A stretch of DNA of 64,000 nucleotides, from assembly GCF_029855125.1 (NCBI RefSeq), contig NZ_CP123229.1, positions 1,426,001 to 1,490,000 of the forward strand, given 5' to 3'. This document shows, one piece after another, positions 48,410 to 59,824 of this stretch. Within the stretch, counting starts at the first letter, position 1. Every line of letters starts with the position of its first letter. The translations under genes and the position numbers were made by a program. The notes beneath the pieces are model-generated. The model worked only from the letters and a program-made list of their open reading frames with translations, did not search any database and was not told the DNA's origin. The DNA is from Methylocapsa sp. D3K7 (GTDB taxonomy: Bacteria; Pseudomonadota; Alphaproteobacteria; Rhizobiales; Beijerinckiaceae).

Positions 48410-48453
48410 CAATCGGACAATAACGTTTCACGTGAAACGTTTTGGTACGATTG
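48410..48453. other. Second parS site with extended imperfect palindrome
   Basis: The core CGTTTCACGTGAAACG at 48424-48439 matches the 14-bp parS consensus GTTTCACGTGAAAC exactly. The flanks pair for a total of 44 bases with three mismatches per arm, and the right flank is nearly the same as that of the first site (TTTTGGTACGATTG). It lies in the 417-base gap between dnaB and the DMT transporter gene; nothing else is seen in that gap apart from AT-rich sequence just upstream of dnaB. Confidence 0.9.
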
Positions 48454-48587
48454 ACATCCGCAAACATTATACACGCGCAAGGCAGGAAAATCGTCTTTTG
48501 GGCAGAAGCTTTTGTCTGGTTTGGTAGAAAGCGGCATGGCGGCGCGGGGCGTTCGAGCCTCGGCACATTTTAAGTCAATCGCACATG

Positions 48588-49640
48588 TCACTGTGAGTGC
48601 TTATGGCCATGCCGGTGATGGAGATCGGGATAGTGGGGGTGCCGGTGCACGAGCGGCTTATGCTGGTGCCAATGGCTGTGCGGCTCGCCTTGCGGGTCGC
48701 TCGGCAGATGCGGGTGCTTATGGTGCGCATCATGGGTGTGCCGATGTTCATGCTCTAGCGCTTCGTGCGCATGTTCATGCTCGTGGCGTTCCGTGAGATG
48801 CAGCCATAGACCGGCCACCATCAAACTGCCCGCCGCGACCAGTCGAACCGTTAACGGCTCGTCAAGCAGAAACAGCGAGAGCAACGCGCCGATGAACGGG
48901 GCGAGCGAGAAATAGGCTCCCGTGCGCGCCGTCCCAAGATACCGCAGGCCGAGCACGAACAGGGCGAGGCTCACCCCGTAGCCGAGAAAGCCGACGACGC
49001 CGGCAGCGAGAATGGTGCCGGTGTCAGGCAATGCGGCGCCTTGCGCCAAGGCGAGCGTCAGGTTCACCGTCCCGGCGACCAGCCCCTTTATCATGGCGAT
49101 TTGTACCGGATCGGCCGATGAAAGCTTGCGGGTCAAGTTGTTGTCGATGCCCCACGACACGCACGCGGCGGCGATCAACAACGCCCCCCAATCGAGGGAC
49201 GCCCCGCCCTGCCATGACAACAGCGCCGCCCCCGACAGAATGGCGAACGCGCCGAGCAGCAAGCGGCGGTCCACGTATTCACGAAAGACCACCCAGGCAA
49301 TGCCCATCGTGGCCACGCCTTCGAGATTGAGCAACAGCGATGCCCCTGCGGCATCGGTGCGAGCCAGACCGAACATCAGAAACACGGGCCCGACAATGCC
49401 GCCCGCCACAATGACAGCGGCCAGCCAAGGCACATCCCCGCGGCGCAGCGGAGCTTCAACGGCCGGAACCCGCAAAGCTTTTCGAGAAATGTGCACAACG
49501 GCGAGGCCGAGCCCTGCACCAAGATAAAGCAACCCTGCCATCGTCCACGGATCGACGCTGCCCAGCACGATCTTTGCCAAGGGGGTGCTCGCGCCGAAGA
49601 GAGCGGCCGATAAGAGGGCGAGAAGAACACCGGTTTTCAT
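48588..49640 (-). CDS. EamA/DMT-family transporter with histidine-rich C-terminal tail
   Basis: A 350-residue membrane protein with about ten hydrophobic segments arranged as two EamA repeats (LLALLSAALFGASTPLAKIV; YFSLAPFIGALLSLFLLDEP). The last ~65 residues are hydrophilic, with 24 histidines mostly in H-x-H patterns. The EamA family exports metabolites; a His-rich tail normally binds divalent metals, so metal efflux or metal-regulated export is possible. ATG 49640 (MKTGVLLALL) is preferred over ATG 49658. No metal regulator is nearby. Confidence 0.87.
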   Translation of the reverse strand: MKTGVLLALLSAALFGASTPLAKIVLGSVDPWTMAGLLYLGAGLGLAVVHISRKALRVPAVEAPLRRGDVPWLAAVIVAGGIVGPVFLMFGLARTDAAGASLLLNLEGVATMGIAWVVFREYVDRRLLLGAFAILSGAALLSWQGGASLDWGALLIAAACVSWGIDNNLTRKLSSADPVQIAMIKGLVAGTVNLTLALAQGAALPDTGTILAAGVVGFLGYGVSLALFVLGLRYLGTARTGAYFSLAPFIGALLSLFLLDEPLTVRLVAAGSLMVAGLWLHLTERHEHEHAHEALEHEHRHTHDAHHKHPHLPSDPQGEPHSHWHQHKPLVHRHPHYPDLHHRHGHKHSQ

Positions 49641-49770
49641 GCGCCGATCCAAGCACACTTCGCATTGCCTGTCCCGAAGTACGAATAAGCAGGAGGCACG
49701 AAAATTGTCTTTGGGGCGGGATCTTTTGTTCGGTTGGGCGAGATATGACTTCTGGGAGCTGGCCCGCTAT

Positions 49771-49790
49771 GTTATAATTTTTGTTGTAAC
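49771..49790. promoter_or_regulatory. Candidate promoter and operator of the AbrB-Doc pair
   Basis: A perfect -10 box TATAAT (49773-49778) lies inside an inverted repeat GTTATAA-N6-TTGTAAC (one mismatch), 15 bases before the antitoxin ATG, with GGGAGG between. This suggests binding by the antitoxin at its own promoter. The -35 region is weak. Confidence 0.5.
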
Positions 49791-49804
49791 AAGGGAGGCG
49801 AGCT

Positions 49805-50026
49805 ATGAAGCTCAAGATCACATCTATCGGCAATTCCCTTGGCGTGATTTTGCCGAGGGAGGCGCTTGCCAAACTGAAGCTCACCGGCGGCGATGCGGTT
49901 TTTCTTACCGAGACGCCCGAGGGTTTCCGGATCACCCCTTATGATCCAGACTTCGAAGCGCAAATGAACGCGGCCAAGCAGGTGATGAAGAAGCGGCGCA
50001 ATGCGCTGCGCGAATTGGCAAAATGA
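49805..50026 (+). CDS. AbrB/MazE-type antitoxin
   Basis: A 73-residue protein with the swapped-hairpin AbrB DNA-binding fold (MKLKITSIGNSLGVILPREAL, then GDAVFLTETPEGFRI) and a basic, helical C-terminus that likely wraps the toxin. It overlaps doc by four bases (ATGA). Strong ribosome-binding site GGGAGG. Confidence 0.9.
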   Translation: MKLKITSIGNSLGVILPREALAKLKLTGGDAVFLTETPEGFRITPYDPDFEAQMNAAKQVMKKRRNALRELAK

Positions 50027-50397
50027 TTTGGATCGGTTTGGCGGCGGCCCTTGCCATTCATGACGAACAAATCGCCGAACATGGAGGTGCGAGCGGCGTC
50101 CGCGATGATGGTTTGCTTCGTTCGGCTCTCGACCGGCCCCAAAACATCGCGGCCTATGAGGAAGACGCGGATATCGCCCGGCTGGCCGCTGCCTACGGCC
50201 ATGGGATCGTCAAAAACCATCCCTTCATCGACGGCAATAAGCGGACGGCTCTGGTCGTCACGGAAACTTTTCTTAATCTGAACGGAGCGGCTTTATTAGC
50301 CGATGACGCGACCTGCGTCGCTGTCATCGAAGCCCTTGCCGGTGGGACGATGAAGGAGGACAAGTTTGCGTGCTGGATCAGGGACAATACAGCATAG
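50023..50397 (+). CDS. doc: Doc-type (Fic-fold) toxin
   Basis: A 124-residue toxin of the Fic/Doc family, which phosphorylates EF-Tu in the Phd-Doc system and so stops translation. The active-site motif HPFIDGNKRTA is at residues 66-76, with GVRDDGLLRSALDRPQ upstream. The partner is an AbrB-type rather than a Phd-type antitoxin, a known alternative pairing. Both genes look intact. Confidence 0.93.
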   Translation: MIWIGLAAALAIHDEQIAEHGGASGVRDDGLLRSALDRPQNIAAYEEDADIARLAAAYGHGIVKNHPFIDGNKRTALVVTETFLNLNGAALLADDATCVAVIEALAGGTMKEDKFACWIRDNTA

Positions 50398-50753
50398 AGC
50401 CGATCAAGCCATTGCTGAAACCACGGCCTAAGCCCGGTCGGGGCCCTTCAGCGCTCGCGTCATGAATTGCGGTGGCAAGGTAATATGTGGGCGGCATTCT
50501 CATGGGCTAAATCAGGATAAATCATGACCACATTTACTGCATCTAAGCCTTTCGAAATACGAATCAAAAAGCATTATGGTTATCTGACTTTGAGTGGGAG
50601 CCCGAGCCACACATTCTGGAAACAAGATGGTGCGTCAAATAGAAGGCGTGTTCGATTTTCGTGCCGGAAAAAAGCCGAAAGGGCGGTCGAATGAACATGC
50701 GGGTACTGTCTGTAGGATGTTCAAATTTTAGGAAGTGCAATGGAGCAACCACC
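50398..50753. other. Intergenic region between doc and hemB
   Basis: No convincing gene or RNA. Two convergent genes end here (doc on plus, hemB on minus); no clear terminator found. Confidence 0.5.
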
Positions 50754-52152
<1,399 letters not shown>

Positions 52153-52247
52153 TATAAGGATTGTCCTTTCGTCAATTTCCGTCCGTTGTTGACGCGCGCG
52201 GCTGGATGGCGCTCCCAGGTCTAGCCGCCCGGAATCAGGTATTTTTG

Positions 52248-52619
52248 ATGCAAAAGAGCATTCTGATCGTAGAAGACAATGAGTTGAACATGAAGCTGTT
52301 CAACGATCTTTTGGAGGCGCATGGCTACAAGACGATCCAAACGCGCAGCGGTCTCGAGGCGGTGGCGCTGGCGCGCCAGCACCGCCCAGACCTCATTTTG
52401 ATGGACATTCAATTGCCCGAGATTTCCGGTCTCGAGGTGACGCAAAAGTTGAAAAATGACGGCGATCTACGCCATATTCCGGTGATTGCGATCACCGCCT
52501 TCGCCATGAAGGGAGACGAGGAAAAAATCCTGCAGGGCGGCTGCGAGGCCTATCTCTCAAAACCCATTTCCATCGTGAAGTTTCTTGAAACCGTCCGCAA
52601 TCATCTCAAGGAAAATTAG
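52248..52619 (+). CDS. divK: Single-domain response regulator DivK
   Basis: Cell-fate receiver acting with DivJ/PleC on the CtrA pathway. The 123-residue product is a bare receiver: acidic pair Glu9-Asp10, phosphoacceptor Asp53 ([13 protein letters not shown]), and Lys in [11 protein letters not shown] 52248 is chosen; the upstream open frame looks non-coding. pleD, which often follows, is absent. Confidence 0.9.
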   Translation: MQKSILIVEDNELNMKLFNDLLEAHGYKTIQTRSGLEAVALARQHRPDLILMDIQLPEISGLEVTQKLKNDGDLRHIPVIAITAFAMKGDEEKILQGGCEAYLSKPISIVKFLETVRNHLKEN

Positions 52620-53027
52620 ACCGGGCGGGCGAAGCCTTTGCCTTAGCGCCGTCTAGCGACGAACCCCGGCCAGGGGCCAAGAAGCCAGTTGCATTTTGCC
52701 GCATTCACAGGTTAACTAAGGGTGCCGGGCATGATTTCTATCTAGCGGCGCGAAGCGGGATCCTGAAAGAAAGTCCTGCTCGCAGCTGTGCGTATCGTAA
52801 TGCGTATTCGGCGTTGAACTTCAGATACCCTGCGGAGTGCTCGGGTCCGCCGCATCTCCTGGGTCCGTAGGGTTGGCCGGCGTGCAGATGGTTATAGGAG
52901 TGGCCTCCTCGAAACGCCATTTGCCGCCGGCCACCTTCACCGGTCGCGCCGGCTGGCAAAATTCCCGAATCGGCAATCCCCCTTGATGATGATCTGAGGA
53001 GCTGCTCAAGCATTTGCAGCGCCGTCG
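52620..53027. other. Intergenic region between divK and parE
   Basis: About 400 bases with no firm gene. A minus-strand frame (52821-53009, 62 codons, TTG start) has protein-like composition but no family or ribosome-binding site that I can support. Confidence 0.45.
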
Positions 53028-55103
53028 TCAAACCACGACGAGTTCAGCGGCGGCGGCAAATGTGGCGCGCTCTTGTATGAAGGCGAATCGCGCCTCCGGC
53101 CGGTTGCCCATTAAGCGCTCGACCGAATCCGCCGTGCCTTCCTGGTCTCCGGCGAGGATGACCACCCGGAGCAGACTGCGCTTTTTCGGGTCCATGGTTG
53201 TCTCCTTCAGCTGCGCCGGAAGCATCTCGCCCAAGCCTTTGAAGCGGCTGACCTCGATTTTAGCTTTCCCCGTGAGGAGCGTTGCCGTCAATTGATCACG
53301 GTGCGCATCATCGCGCGCGTAAACTTGTTTGCTGCCCTGGGTCAGCCGGTAGAGCGGCGGGACCGCCAAGTAAAGATGGCCGTCCTCGATGAGTTTGGGC
53401 ATCTGGCGATAGAAAAACGTGATGAGCAAGGACGCGATATGGGCGCCGTCGACGTCGGCGTCGGTCATGATGATGATTTTCTCGTAGCGTAGGTCGGCGT
53501 CCTTGTAGTGCGCGCCGGTGCCGCATCCCAGTGCCTGAATAAGATCGCTCAGCTGTTGATTTCCGGCGAGCTTGTCGCGGGTGGCGCTGGCGACGTTGAG
53601 AATTTTGCCGCGCAGCGGCAGGATCGCCTGGCTGGCGCGGTCGCGCGCTTGTTTGGCCGATCCGCCCGCCGAATCGCCTTCGACGATGAAGAGTTCCGAT
53701 CCTTGCGACGAATTGTTTGCGCAATCGGCGAGCTTTCCCGGCAGCCGGAGCTTGCGCGTCGCGGATTTGCGCGCGACATCCTTTTCGGCGCGGCGGCGGG
53801 CGCGTTCCTCGGCCCGCTCAATCGTCGAATCGAGAAGTTTGGCGGCATGCGAGGGCGCCGCCGCCAGCCAATGATCGAAGGCATCGCGCAAGCTACCCTC
53901 GACGATCCGGGCTGCCTCATTGGTCAGAAGCCGGCCCTTGTTCTGGCCTTGAAACTCCGGCTCGCGAAGGAAAATCGAAACCATCGCGGCGCAGGACGCC
54001 ATGACATCGTCGGCGGTGATGAGCGCGGCGCGTTTCGCCTGACCCGTACGTTCCGCATGATCCTTGAGGGCCCGCGTCAGCGCGGTGCGAAGCCCCGCCT
54101 CATGGGTTCCGCCGTCGGGGGTCGGAATGGTATTGCAATAGGACCGGACAAAGCCATCGTCGAAGGCGAGCCAGGCCAGGGCCCATTCGAGCGATCCGTG
54201 ACCGCCGTCTTTCTCGATCTTGCCAGCGAAAATCTGATCGGTGACGAGGTCCTTGCCCTCGATATCCTGGAGCAGGCAATCCTTGAGGCCGCCGGGAAAC
54301 CGAAAGACGGCCTCGGCGGGAATCGTGCCATCCGGATCGAGCCGTTCCGGCGCGCAATGCCAGCGGATTTCGACCCCTCCGAAGAGATAGGCTTTCGATC
54401 TCGCCATTTTGAACAGGCGGGCCGGTTTGAAATGCGCGCCCTTGCCGAAAATCTTTTCGTCCGGTTTGAACCGGACACTGGTCCCGCGCCGGTTTTGCAC
54501 CTTGCCTAGTTTTTCGAGGGGCGATGCAGGGTGGCCCCGCTCGAAGGTCTGGCGGTACAGCAGCTGATTGCGCGCAACCTCCACTTCGAGCCGCTCCGAC
54601 AGCGCGTTGACGACCGAAATACCGACCCCATGCAGGCCGCCGGAGGTCTGATAGGTTTTTTGGTCGAATTTGCCGCCCGCATGCAGCGTCGTCATGATGA
54701 CTTCAAGGGCCGATTTTTTGGGGAATTTTGGATGCGGATCGATCGGAATGCCGCGCCCATTGTCGGTGACGGCGAGAAAACCTGAAGCTTCCAAACGGAC
54801 ATCAATGAAGGAGGCGTGGCCGGCGACGGCCTCGTCCATCGCGTTGTCGAGGGCTTCCGCGAAAAGATGGTGCAGCGCCGCCTCGTCGGTGCCGCCGATA
54901 TACATGCCAGGCCGGCGGCGGACGGGCTCCAGCCCTTCGAGCACCTCGATCGAGGCAGCAGTGTAGGCCGCCTCTCCCGCAGTTTCGAAGCTGGCTGCCC
55001 CGCTGGCCGTCTTTCGCGGGGGCGACTCTTGGCGTTTCACAGCTGACCGGGCCGGAGGCTCCTTACGTGCCGCATTGCCGAAAAGATCGCCATTCCTTGC
55101 CAT
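53028..55103 (-). CDS. parE: DNA topoisomerase IV subunit B
   Basis: ATPase subunit of the decatenating type II topoisomerase. The 691-residue protein has a variable N-terminal ~50 residues, then GHKL ATPase motifs (EALDNAMDEA, DNGRGIPIDPHP, TSGGLHGVGISVVNALS), the TOPRIM domain (VEGDSAGGSAKQARDR, DADVDGAHI) and the ending typical of ParE rather than GyrB (no 165-residue GyrB insert). Full length. Confidence 0.95.
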   Translation of the reverse strand: MARNGDLFGNAARKEPPARSAVKRQESPPRKTASGAASFETAGEAAYTAASIEVLEGLEPVRRRPGMYIGGTDEAALHHLFAEALDNAMDEAVAGHASFIDVRLEASGFLAVTDNGRGIPIDPHPKFPKKSALEVIMTTLHAGGKFDQKTYQTSGGLHGVGISVVNALSERLEVEVARNQLLYRQTFERGHPASPLEKLGKVQNRRGTSVRFKPDEKIFGKGAHFKPARLFKMARSKAYLFGGVEIRWHCAPERLDPDGTIPAEAVFRFPGGLKDCLLQDIEGKDLVTDQIFAGKIEKDGGHGSLEWALAWLAFDDGFVRSYCNTIPTPDGGTHEAGLRTALTRALKDHAERTGQAKRAALITADDVMASCAAMVSIFLREPEFQGQNKGRLLTNEAARIVEGSLRDAFDHWLAAAPSHAAKLLDSTIERAEERARRRAEKDVARKSATRKLRLPGKLADCANNSSQGSELFIVEGDSAGGSAKQARDRASQAILPLRGKILNVASATRDKLAGNQQLSDLIQALGCGTGAHYKDADLRYEKIIIMTDADVDGAHIASLLITFFYRQMPKLIEDGHLYLAVPPLYRLTQGSKQVYARDDAHRDQLTATLLTGKAKIEVSRFKGLGEMLPAQLKETTMDPKKRSLLRVVILAGDQEGTADSVERLMGNRPEARFAFIQERATFAAAAELVVV

Positions 55104-55265
55104 GTATCCGCCTGTCCTTGTGATTCGAAGGCCGTCGTTGCGGGCTGCTTATGCCACGAACAAGGCAGGAATGGAACGGAACGAAAACATTTTTCGGTTC
55201 ACAGACCCTGCATGAACGGCTCACTGGCCGTGTAGCCGCCGGACGCGGTCTCGAGCAAATGAAAA

Positions 55266-55291
55266 AAGGGGCGGCCGCCTGGCCGCCCCTT
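55266..55291 (-). terminator. Rho-independent terminator downstream of glnII
   Basis: GC-rich perfect stem GGGGCGGCC/GGCCGCCCC with a four-base loop, followed on the minus strand by a run of T residues. It lies 88 bases beyond the glnII stop in the direction of transcription. Confidence 0.85.
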
Positions 55292-55378
55292 CAATGATGA
55301 TGTGTCTTCAGCTCGGCAGCATCGACAAGGCGCGAGACGGCCAAAAAACGCCGCCCGTCCTCACCCTTGGCTGTGCTG

Positions 55379-56431
55379 TTAGCCGACCGCCTTCAAAGAT
55401 GGTGCAGCGCTTGCGGACGTTGGCACGGTAGCGACCGTCTTCAGAATCCGGGAAGCGATTTGGTAGGGGTCGCCTTGCGAGTTCGGACGCCGGTCTTCGA
55501 GGTAGCCTTTGTAGCCACTTTTCACGAAGCTATGCGGCACGCGGATCGAGGCGCCTCGGTCAGCAATCCCGTAGCTGAACATATCGATCGCCTGAGTTTC
55601 GTGCAGACCCGTGAGACGCATGTGATTGTCCGGCCCATAAACAGCGATGTGCTCCGCTTTGGCCTTATCAAACGCGTCCATCAGCTTCTCGAAATACTCC
55701 TTGCCGCCCGTCTCGCGCAGATAGGTGGTGGAGAAATTGGCGTGCATGCCAGAGCCGTTCCAGTCGGTGTTTCCGAGCGGCTTGCAGTGATACTCGACAT
55801 CGACGCCATATTTCTCGCACAAGCGTTGCAGGATGTAGCGGGCGACCCACATTTCGTCGGCGGCTTTCTTGGAGCCCTTGCCAAAAATCTGGAACTCCCA
55901 TTGTCCCTTGGCGACTTCGGCGTTGATGCCTTCGTGATTGATGCCGGCATCAAGACAGATATCGAGATGCTCCTCGACAATCTGGCGGGCCATATCGCCG
56001 ACATTCTTGTAACCAACACCGGTGTAGTAAGGGCCTTGTGGGGCTGGATAGCCGCTCTCGGGGAAGCCGAGCGGCCGGCCGTTTTTGTAGAAGAAATATT
56101 CTTGTTCAAATCCGAACCACGCACCCGGATCGTCGAGAATGGTGGCACGGGCATTTGTGGCGTGCGGCGTCACACCGTCAGGCATCATGACCTCGCACAT
56201 AACGAGGACGCCGTTTTTGCGGGTGCTGTCAAAGAAAACGGAAACTGGCTTTAAAACGCAGTCCGAACTTCTGCCCTCGGCTTGCTTGGTGGAGCTGCCG
56301 TCAAACCCCCATAGAGGAAGTTGATCGAGAGTAGGAAAGTTGGTGAATTCCTTGATTTGAGTTTTTCCGCGAAGATTTGGGACAGGCGTGTAACCGTCGA
56401 GCCATAGGTACTCGAGCTTGTATTTGGCCAT
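55379..56431 (-). CDS. glnII: Glutamine synthetase II (eukaryotic type)
   Basis: ATP-dependent synthesis of glutamine from glutamate and ammonium. The 350-residue length and the motifs LPLWGFDGSST, WFGFEQEYFF, GQWEFQIFG and RVPHSFVKSGYKGYLEDRRP in parts identify GSII, typical of rhizobia and relatives. It has a sigma-54-like promoter about 110 bases upstream and a terminator downstream. It forms the nitrogen-assimilation block with glnA and glnB. Confidence 0.96.
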   Translation of the reverse strand: MAKYKLEYLWLDGYTPVPNLRGKTQIKEFTNFPTLDQLPLWGFDGSSTKQAEGRSSDCVLKPVSVFFDSTRKNGVLVMCEVMMPDGVTPHATNARATILDDPGAWFGFEQEYFFYKNGRPLGFPESGYPAPQGPYYTGVGYKNVGDMARQIVEEHLDICLDAGINHEGINAEVAKGQWEFQIFGKGSKKAADEMWVARYILQRLCEKYGVDVEYHCKPLGNTDWNGSGMHANFSTTYLRETGGKEYFEKLMDAFDKAKAEHIAVYGPDNHMRLTGLHETQAIDMFSYGIADRGASIRVPHSFVKSGYKGYLEDRRPNSQGDPYQIASRILKTVATVPTSASAAPSLKAVG

Positions 56432-56541
56432 TATTTAGACTCCGTCCAGGATGATGCGGTAATGTCGCGGTTGAGTGCGGCGCTGGTTAATGGGCGCTGA
56501 TCAGCTGGGCCGTTTTCCAGCCCAAAGGAACCGCTTCTATG

Positions 56542-56557
56542 TGCATCATTCATGCCA
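56542..56557 (-). promoter_or_regulatory. Sigma-54-type promoter of glnII
   Basis: TGGCATGAATGATGCA on the minus strand: GG and GC of the -24/-12 elements are separated by ten bases, as sigma-54 requires, with two mismatches to TGGCAC-N5-TTGCA. The distance to the glnII ATG implies a leader of about 100 bases. Known rhizobial glnII genes are sigma-54/NtrC dependent, in agreement. No NtrC site was firmly seen; nothing else of note in the 353-base gap. Confidence 0.65.
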
Positions 56558-56784
56558 TTTTTGCCCGGTGGGTGATCCGCCATTTCATGGGTCCAACAGC
56601 CAAGGAGCGACGCTTTGACCTTGTCGTTTTGCGGCTCTTGGCATGACGCGAGACGGGGCCACACCAAGGTTTTTTTGGGCACTCTGCTCATGTTTTAGGC
56701 ATATCCAAACCAAAGAAACCCGAAAATAGGGGCGCCGGAAATCATCCCCAAATCCCAAAGGAAAAATCTTATTCAGGAGCACAC

Positions 56785-57612
56785 ATGGCCGCGATCGAAA
56801 ATGTCACCGGAACAGCATTCGTCGTGGCGGAATTCCGGGCCGAGGAGGCTGCCGAAGCCAAGCCCCTCTATGAAGACAAAATTGTCCCGGTGTTTCTCAA
56901 CGAGGACACAAAGCGCGCGGCGGCCCGTATTGCCGAGACCATTCCCGCCGTCAAGAAAATGGTCAGGATTAGAACGCGCTATCTCGATGACCGGCTGGAC
57001 GCTCAACTGCGGGATGGTTGCAAGCAAGTGGTGATCCTTGGCGCGGGCCTCGACACGCGCGCGATCAGAAAACAAGCGCCGGACGTCGTTTATTTCGAAA
57101 TCGATGACGAAACGACGCTCAGCTTCAAGAAAGCCACGCTTGCGGAAAACCGGCTGACTGCTGATGTGTCATTCATTTACGGCAACTATGTCACGGATGA
57201 TTTCATCCGTTTGCTCATATCGAATGGATTCGATGGCTCCCGGCCCGCCCATTTCATTTGGGAAGGCAACACGATGTATTTGACAGCCGATTCCATCAGG
57301 CAGGTAATGGCGGATATCGTGCGGCATGTTCCCCAATTCACGCTTTCTTTTGATTATTTCAAGGAAGACGTGATCAACGAGGCCACCGGCGATGCCGCCG
57401 CGACGCTCATCACCGAACGCTTCGCCGCCATGGGCGCTCCGTGGCGCACGGGTATCGGTGATATTCAACGGCTCGCCGATGAAGCCGCCATGCGGCTCGT
57501 CGACAATGTCGCGACCGCCGAACTCCATCGTGCCTATTGGCCAGGTAAAGCATTGGAGACAGCGATTTTCGATTATTATTTTTTATGCACGTTGCAATCG
57601 CCAGCGCGGTGA
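56785..57612 (+). CDS. SAM-dependent methyltransferase, LCM/TIGR00027-like
   Basis: A 275-residue class I methyltransferase of the leucine-carboxyl-methyltransferase-like family. It shows the SAM-binding motif QVVILGAGLDTRAIR and the acidic residue in VYFEIDDETTL, then FIWEGNTMYLT and QFTLSFDYF. Members methylate carboxyl groups of proteins or small molecules, often in secondary metabolism. It stands alone between glnII and glnA; its role there is unclear. Confidence 0.85.
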   Translation: MAAIENVTGTAFVVAEFRAEEAAEAKPLYEDKIVPVFLNEDTKRAAARIAETIPAVKKMVRIRTRYLDDRLDAQLRDGCKQVVILGAGLDTRAIRKQAPDVVYFEIDDETTLSFKKATLAENRLTADVSFIYGNYVTDDFIRLLISNGFDGSRPAHFIWEGNTMYLTADSIRQVMADIVRHVPQFTLSFDYFKEDVINEATGDAAATLITERFAAMGAPWRTGIGDIQRLADEAAMRLVDNVATAELHRAYWPGKALETAIFDYYFLCTLQSPAR

Positions 57613-57618
57613 TGAAAC

Positions 57619-57656
57619 GGCGCCGCCTATAGGCTGTAGAACCTACCGGCGGTGCC
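57619..57656. terminator. Hairpin between convergent methyltransferase and glnA
   Basis: Stem GGCGCCGCC/GGCGGTGCC with a 20-base loop in the 54-base gap between the two convergent stops. No U-tract, so efficiency as a terminator is uncertain. Confidence 0.4.
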
Positions 57657-57666
57657 AGGGTCAGTT

Positions 57667-59076
57667 TTATAGGGAATAATACATGTCGAATTCGACCGGA
57701 TGCGGGGTCATCTCGAAGCGCATCACCTCGGTCATTTTGAGTTCGATATAACTGTCGATGAAATCATCATCGAAGACCCCTCCCGCCTTGAGGAAATTGC
57801 GATCCTTGTCGAGATTGGAAAGGGCCTCGCGCAGCGAACCGCAGACCGTCGGGATTTTCTTCAATTCTTTCGGCGGCAGATCATAAAGATCCTTGTCCAT
57901 CGCCTGGCCCGGATCGGTTTTGTTCAGGATTCCATCGAGCCCGGCCATCAGCATGGCGGAGAAAGCAAGATAGGGGTTTGCCATCGGATCGGGAAACCGC
58001 ACCTCGACGCGCTTCGCCTTGGGATTGGACGTATAAGGAATCCGGCAGGACGCCGAGCGGTTGCGAGCCGAATAGGCGAGCAGGACCGGAGCTTCATAAC
58101 CGGGCACCAGCCGCTTGTAGGAATTTGTTGAGGGATTGGTGAAGGCGTTTAGGGTGCGGGCATGTTTGATGATGCCGCCAATATAATAGAGGCATTCCTG
58201 GCTCAAATCGGCGTATTTGTTGCCAGCGAAAACCGGCTTGCCGGCTTTCCAGATCGATTGATGGACATGCATCCCGGAACCATTGTCGCCGTACACCGGC
58301 TTTGGCATGAAGGTCGCTGTCTTGCCATAGCTGTGCGCCACTTGATGGATGCAATATTTGTAGATCTGTAGATGATCCGCCATCATCGTCAGCGGCCCGA
58401 ATTTCAAGCCCAGCTCATGCTGCGCAGAGGCCACCTCATGATGATGCTTTTCGACCTTGGCGCCCATTTGCGCCATGGCGGCCAGCATTTCGCCGCGCAT
58501 GTCCTGCGCCGAATCCTGTGGCGGCACTGGGAAATAGCCGCCCTTCGTCCGGATCCGGTGACCGAGATTGCCACCCTCGTAAGCCGTGCCGGTGTTAGAT
58601 GGCAGTTCCGTCGAATCGAGAGTGAAGCCGGTGTTGTAAGGGTCGGTGCTAAAGCGGACGTCGTCAAAGACGAAAAACTCGGCCTCGGGACCAAAATAGG
58701 TGGAGTCGCCGATGCCTGTGGAGACCGCGTAGGCTTCCGCTTTCTTGGCAATGCCGCGCGGATCGCGGTTGTAGGGCGCGCCCGTTGTGGGCTCGAGGAC
58801 ATCACAGACGATCGAGAGAGTGGGCGCCGCGAAAAAGGGATCAAGTACGGCCGTAGTTGGATCAGGCATCAAATTCATGTCGGATTCATTGATCGCCTTC
58901 CAGCCAGCGATCGAGGAACCATCGAACATTTGACCCTCGGTGAATGTTTCCTCTTCGATCAGCGAAATATCGAAAGTTACGTGCTGCCACTTGCCGCGCG
59001 GATCGGTAAAGCGGAAGTCGGCATATTTCACGTCATGATCCTTGATGTATTTAAGGACATCCTTCGCGGTCTTCAT
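57667..59076 (-). CDS. glnA: Glutamine synthetase I
   Basis: Dodecameric GSI. The 469-residue protein has [34 protein letters not shown] and [10 protein letters not shown], and the adenylylation-site Tyr in DLYDLPPKE, so it is probably regulated by GlnE. It lies 72 bases downstream of glnB on the same strand, the usual glnBA operon. Start [21 protein letters not shown] is standard. Confidence 0.97.
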   Translation of the reverse strand: MKTAKDVLKYIKDHDVKYADFRFTDPRGKWQHVTFDISLIEEETFTEGQMFDGSSIAGWKAINESDMNLMPDPTTAVLDPFFAAPTLSIVCDVLEPTTGAPYNRDPRGIAKKAEAYAVSTGIGDSTYFGPEAEFFVFDDVRFSTDPYNTGFTLDSTELPSNTGTAYEGGNLGHRIRTKGGYFPVPPQDSAQDMRGEMLAAMAQMGAKVEKHHHEVASAQHELGLKFGPLTMMADHLQIYKYCIHQVAHSYGKTATFMPKPVYGDNGSGMHVHQSIWKAGKPVFAGNKYADLSQECLYYIGGIIKHARTLNAFTNPSTNSYKRLVPGYEAPVLLAYSARNRSASCRIPYTSNPKAKRVEVRFPDPMANPYLAFSAMLMAGLDGILNKTDPGQAMDKDLYDLPPKELKKIPTVCGSLREALSNLDKDRNFLKAGGVFDDDFIDSYIELKMTEVMRFEMTPHPVEFDMYYSL

Positions 59077-59148
59077 GATTTACTCCCTATGTAGAATTTA
59101 TATTTTTGGGGCAAAGATGCAGTTGCCCAACTTAGCAGCAATTTCCAA

Positions 59149-59556
<408 letters not shown>

Positions 59557-59824
59557 ACCGGCTCATACCATCTGCCAAGCAAACCTGCCAAGGAAAACTC
59601 ATCAGGCGCGCAACGTGCTGAAATCAATGTGCAGGGAGGCCGTATCGCAGTACCCCCTCGCTATTTAGCCCTCGCCGGCGTGCCTAAAAATAGGGCGGCG
59701 ATTGGCGAGACAGTCCGCGGCGTCCGCTGCAATGCAATGCGATGCGGACTTAAAGGCCGGACTGCGGCGTCGGAAACCGCCGCTGCAGCCGGGCCTATTC
59801 AGTTTCGTACAGCTCTGCTGTCGT

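Noticed and set aside
52738..53031. Small genes between divK and parE
   Set aside because: Two overlapping minus-strand frames compete and neither has an ATG with a supported ribosome-binding site.
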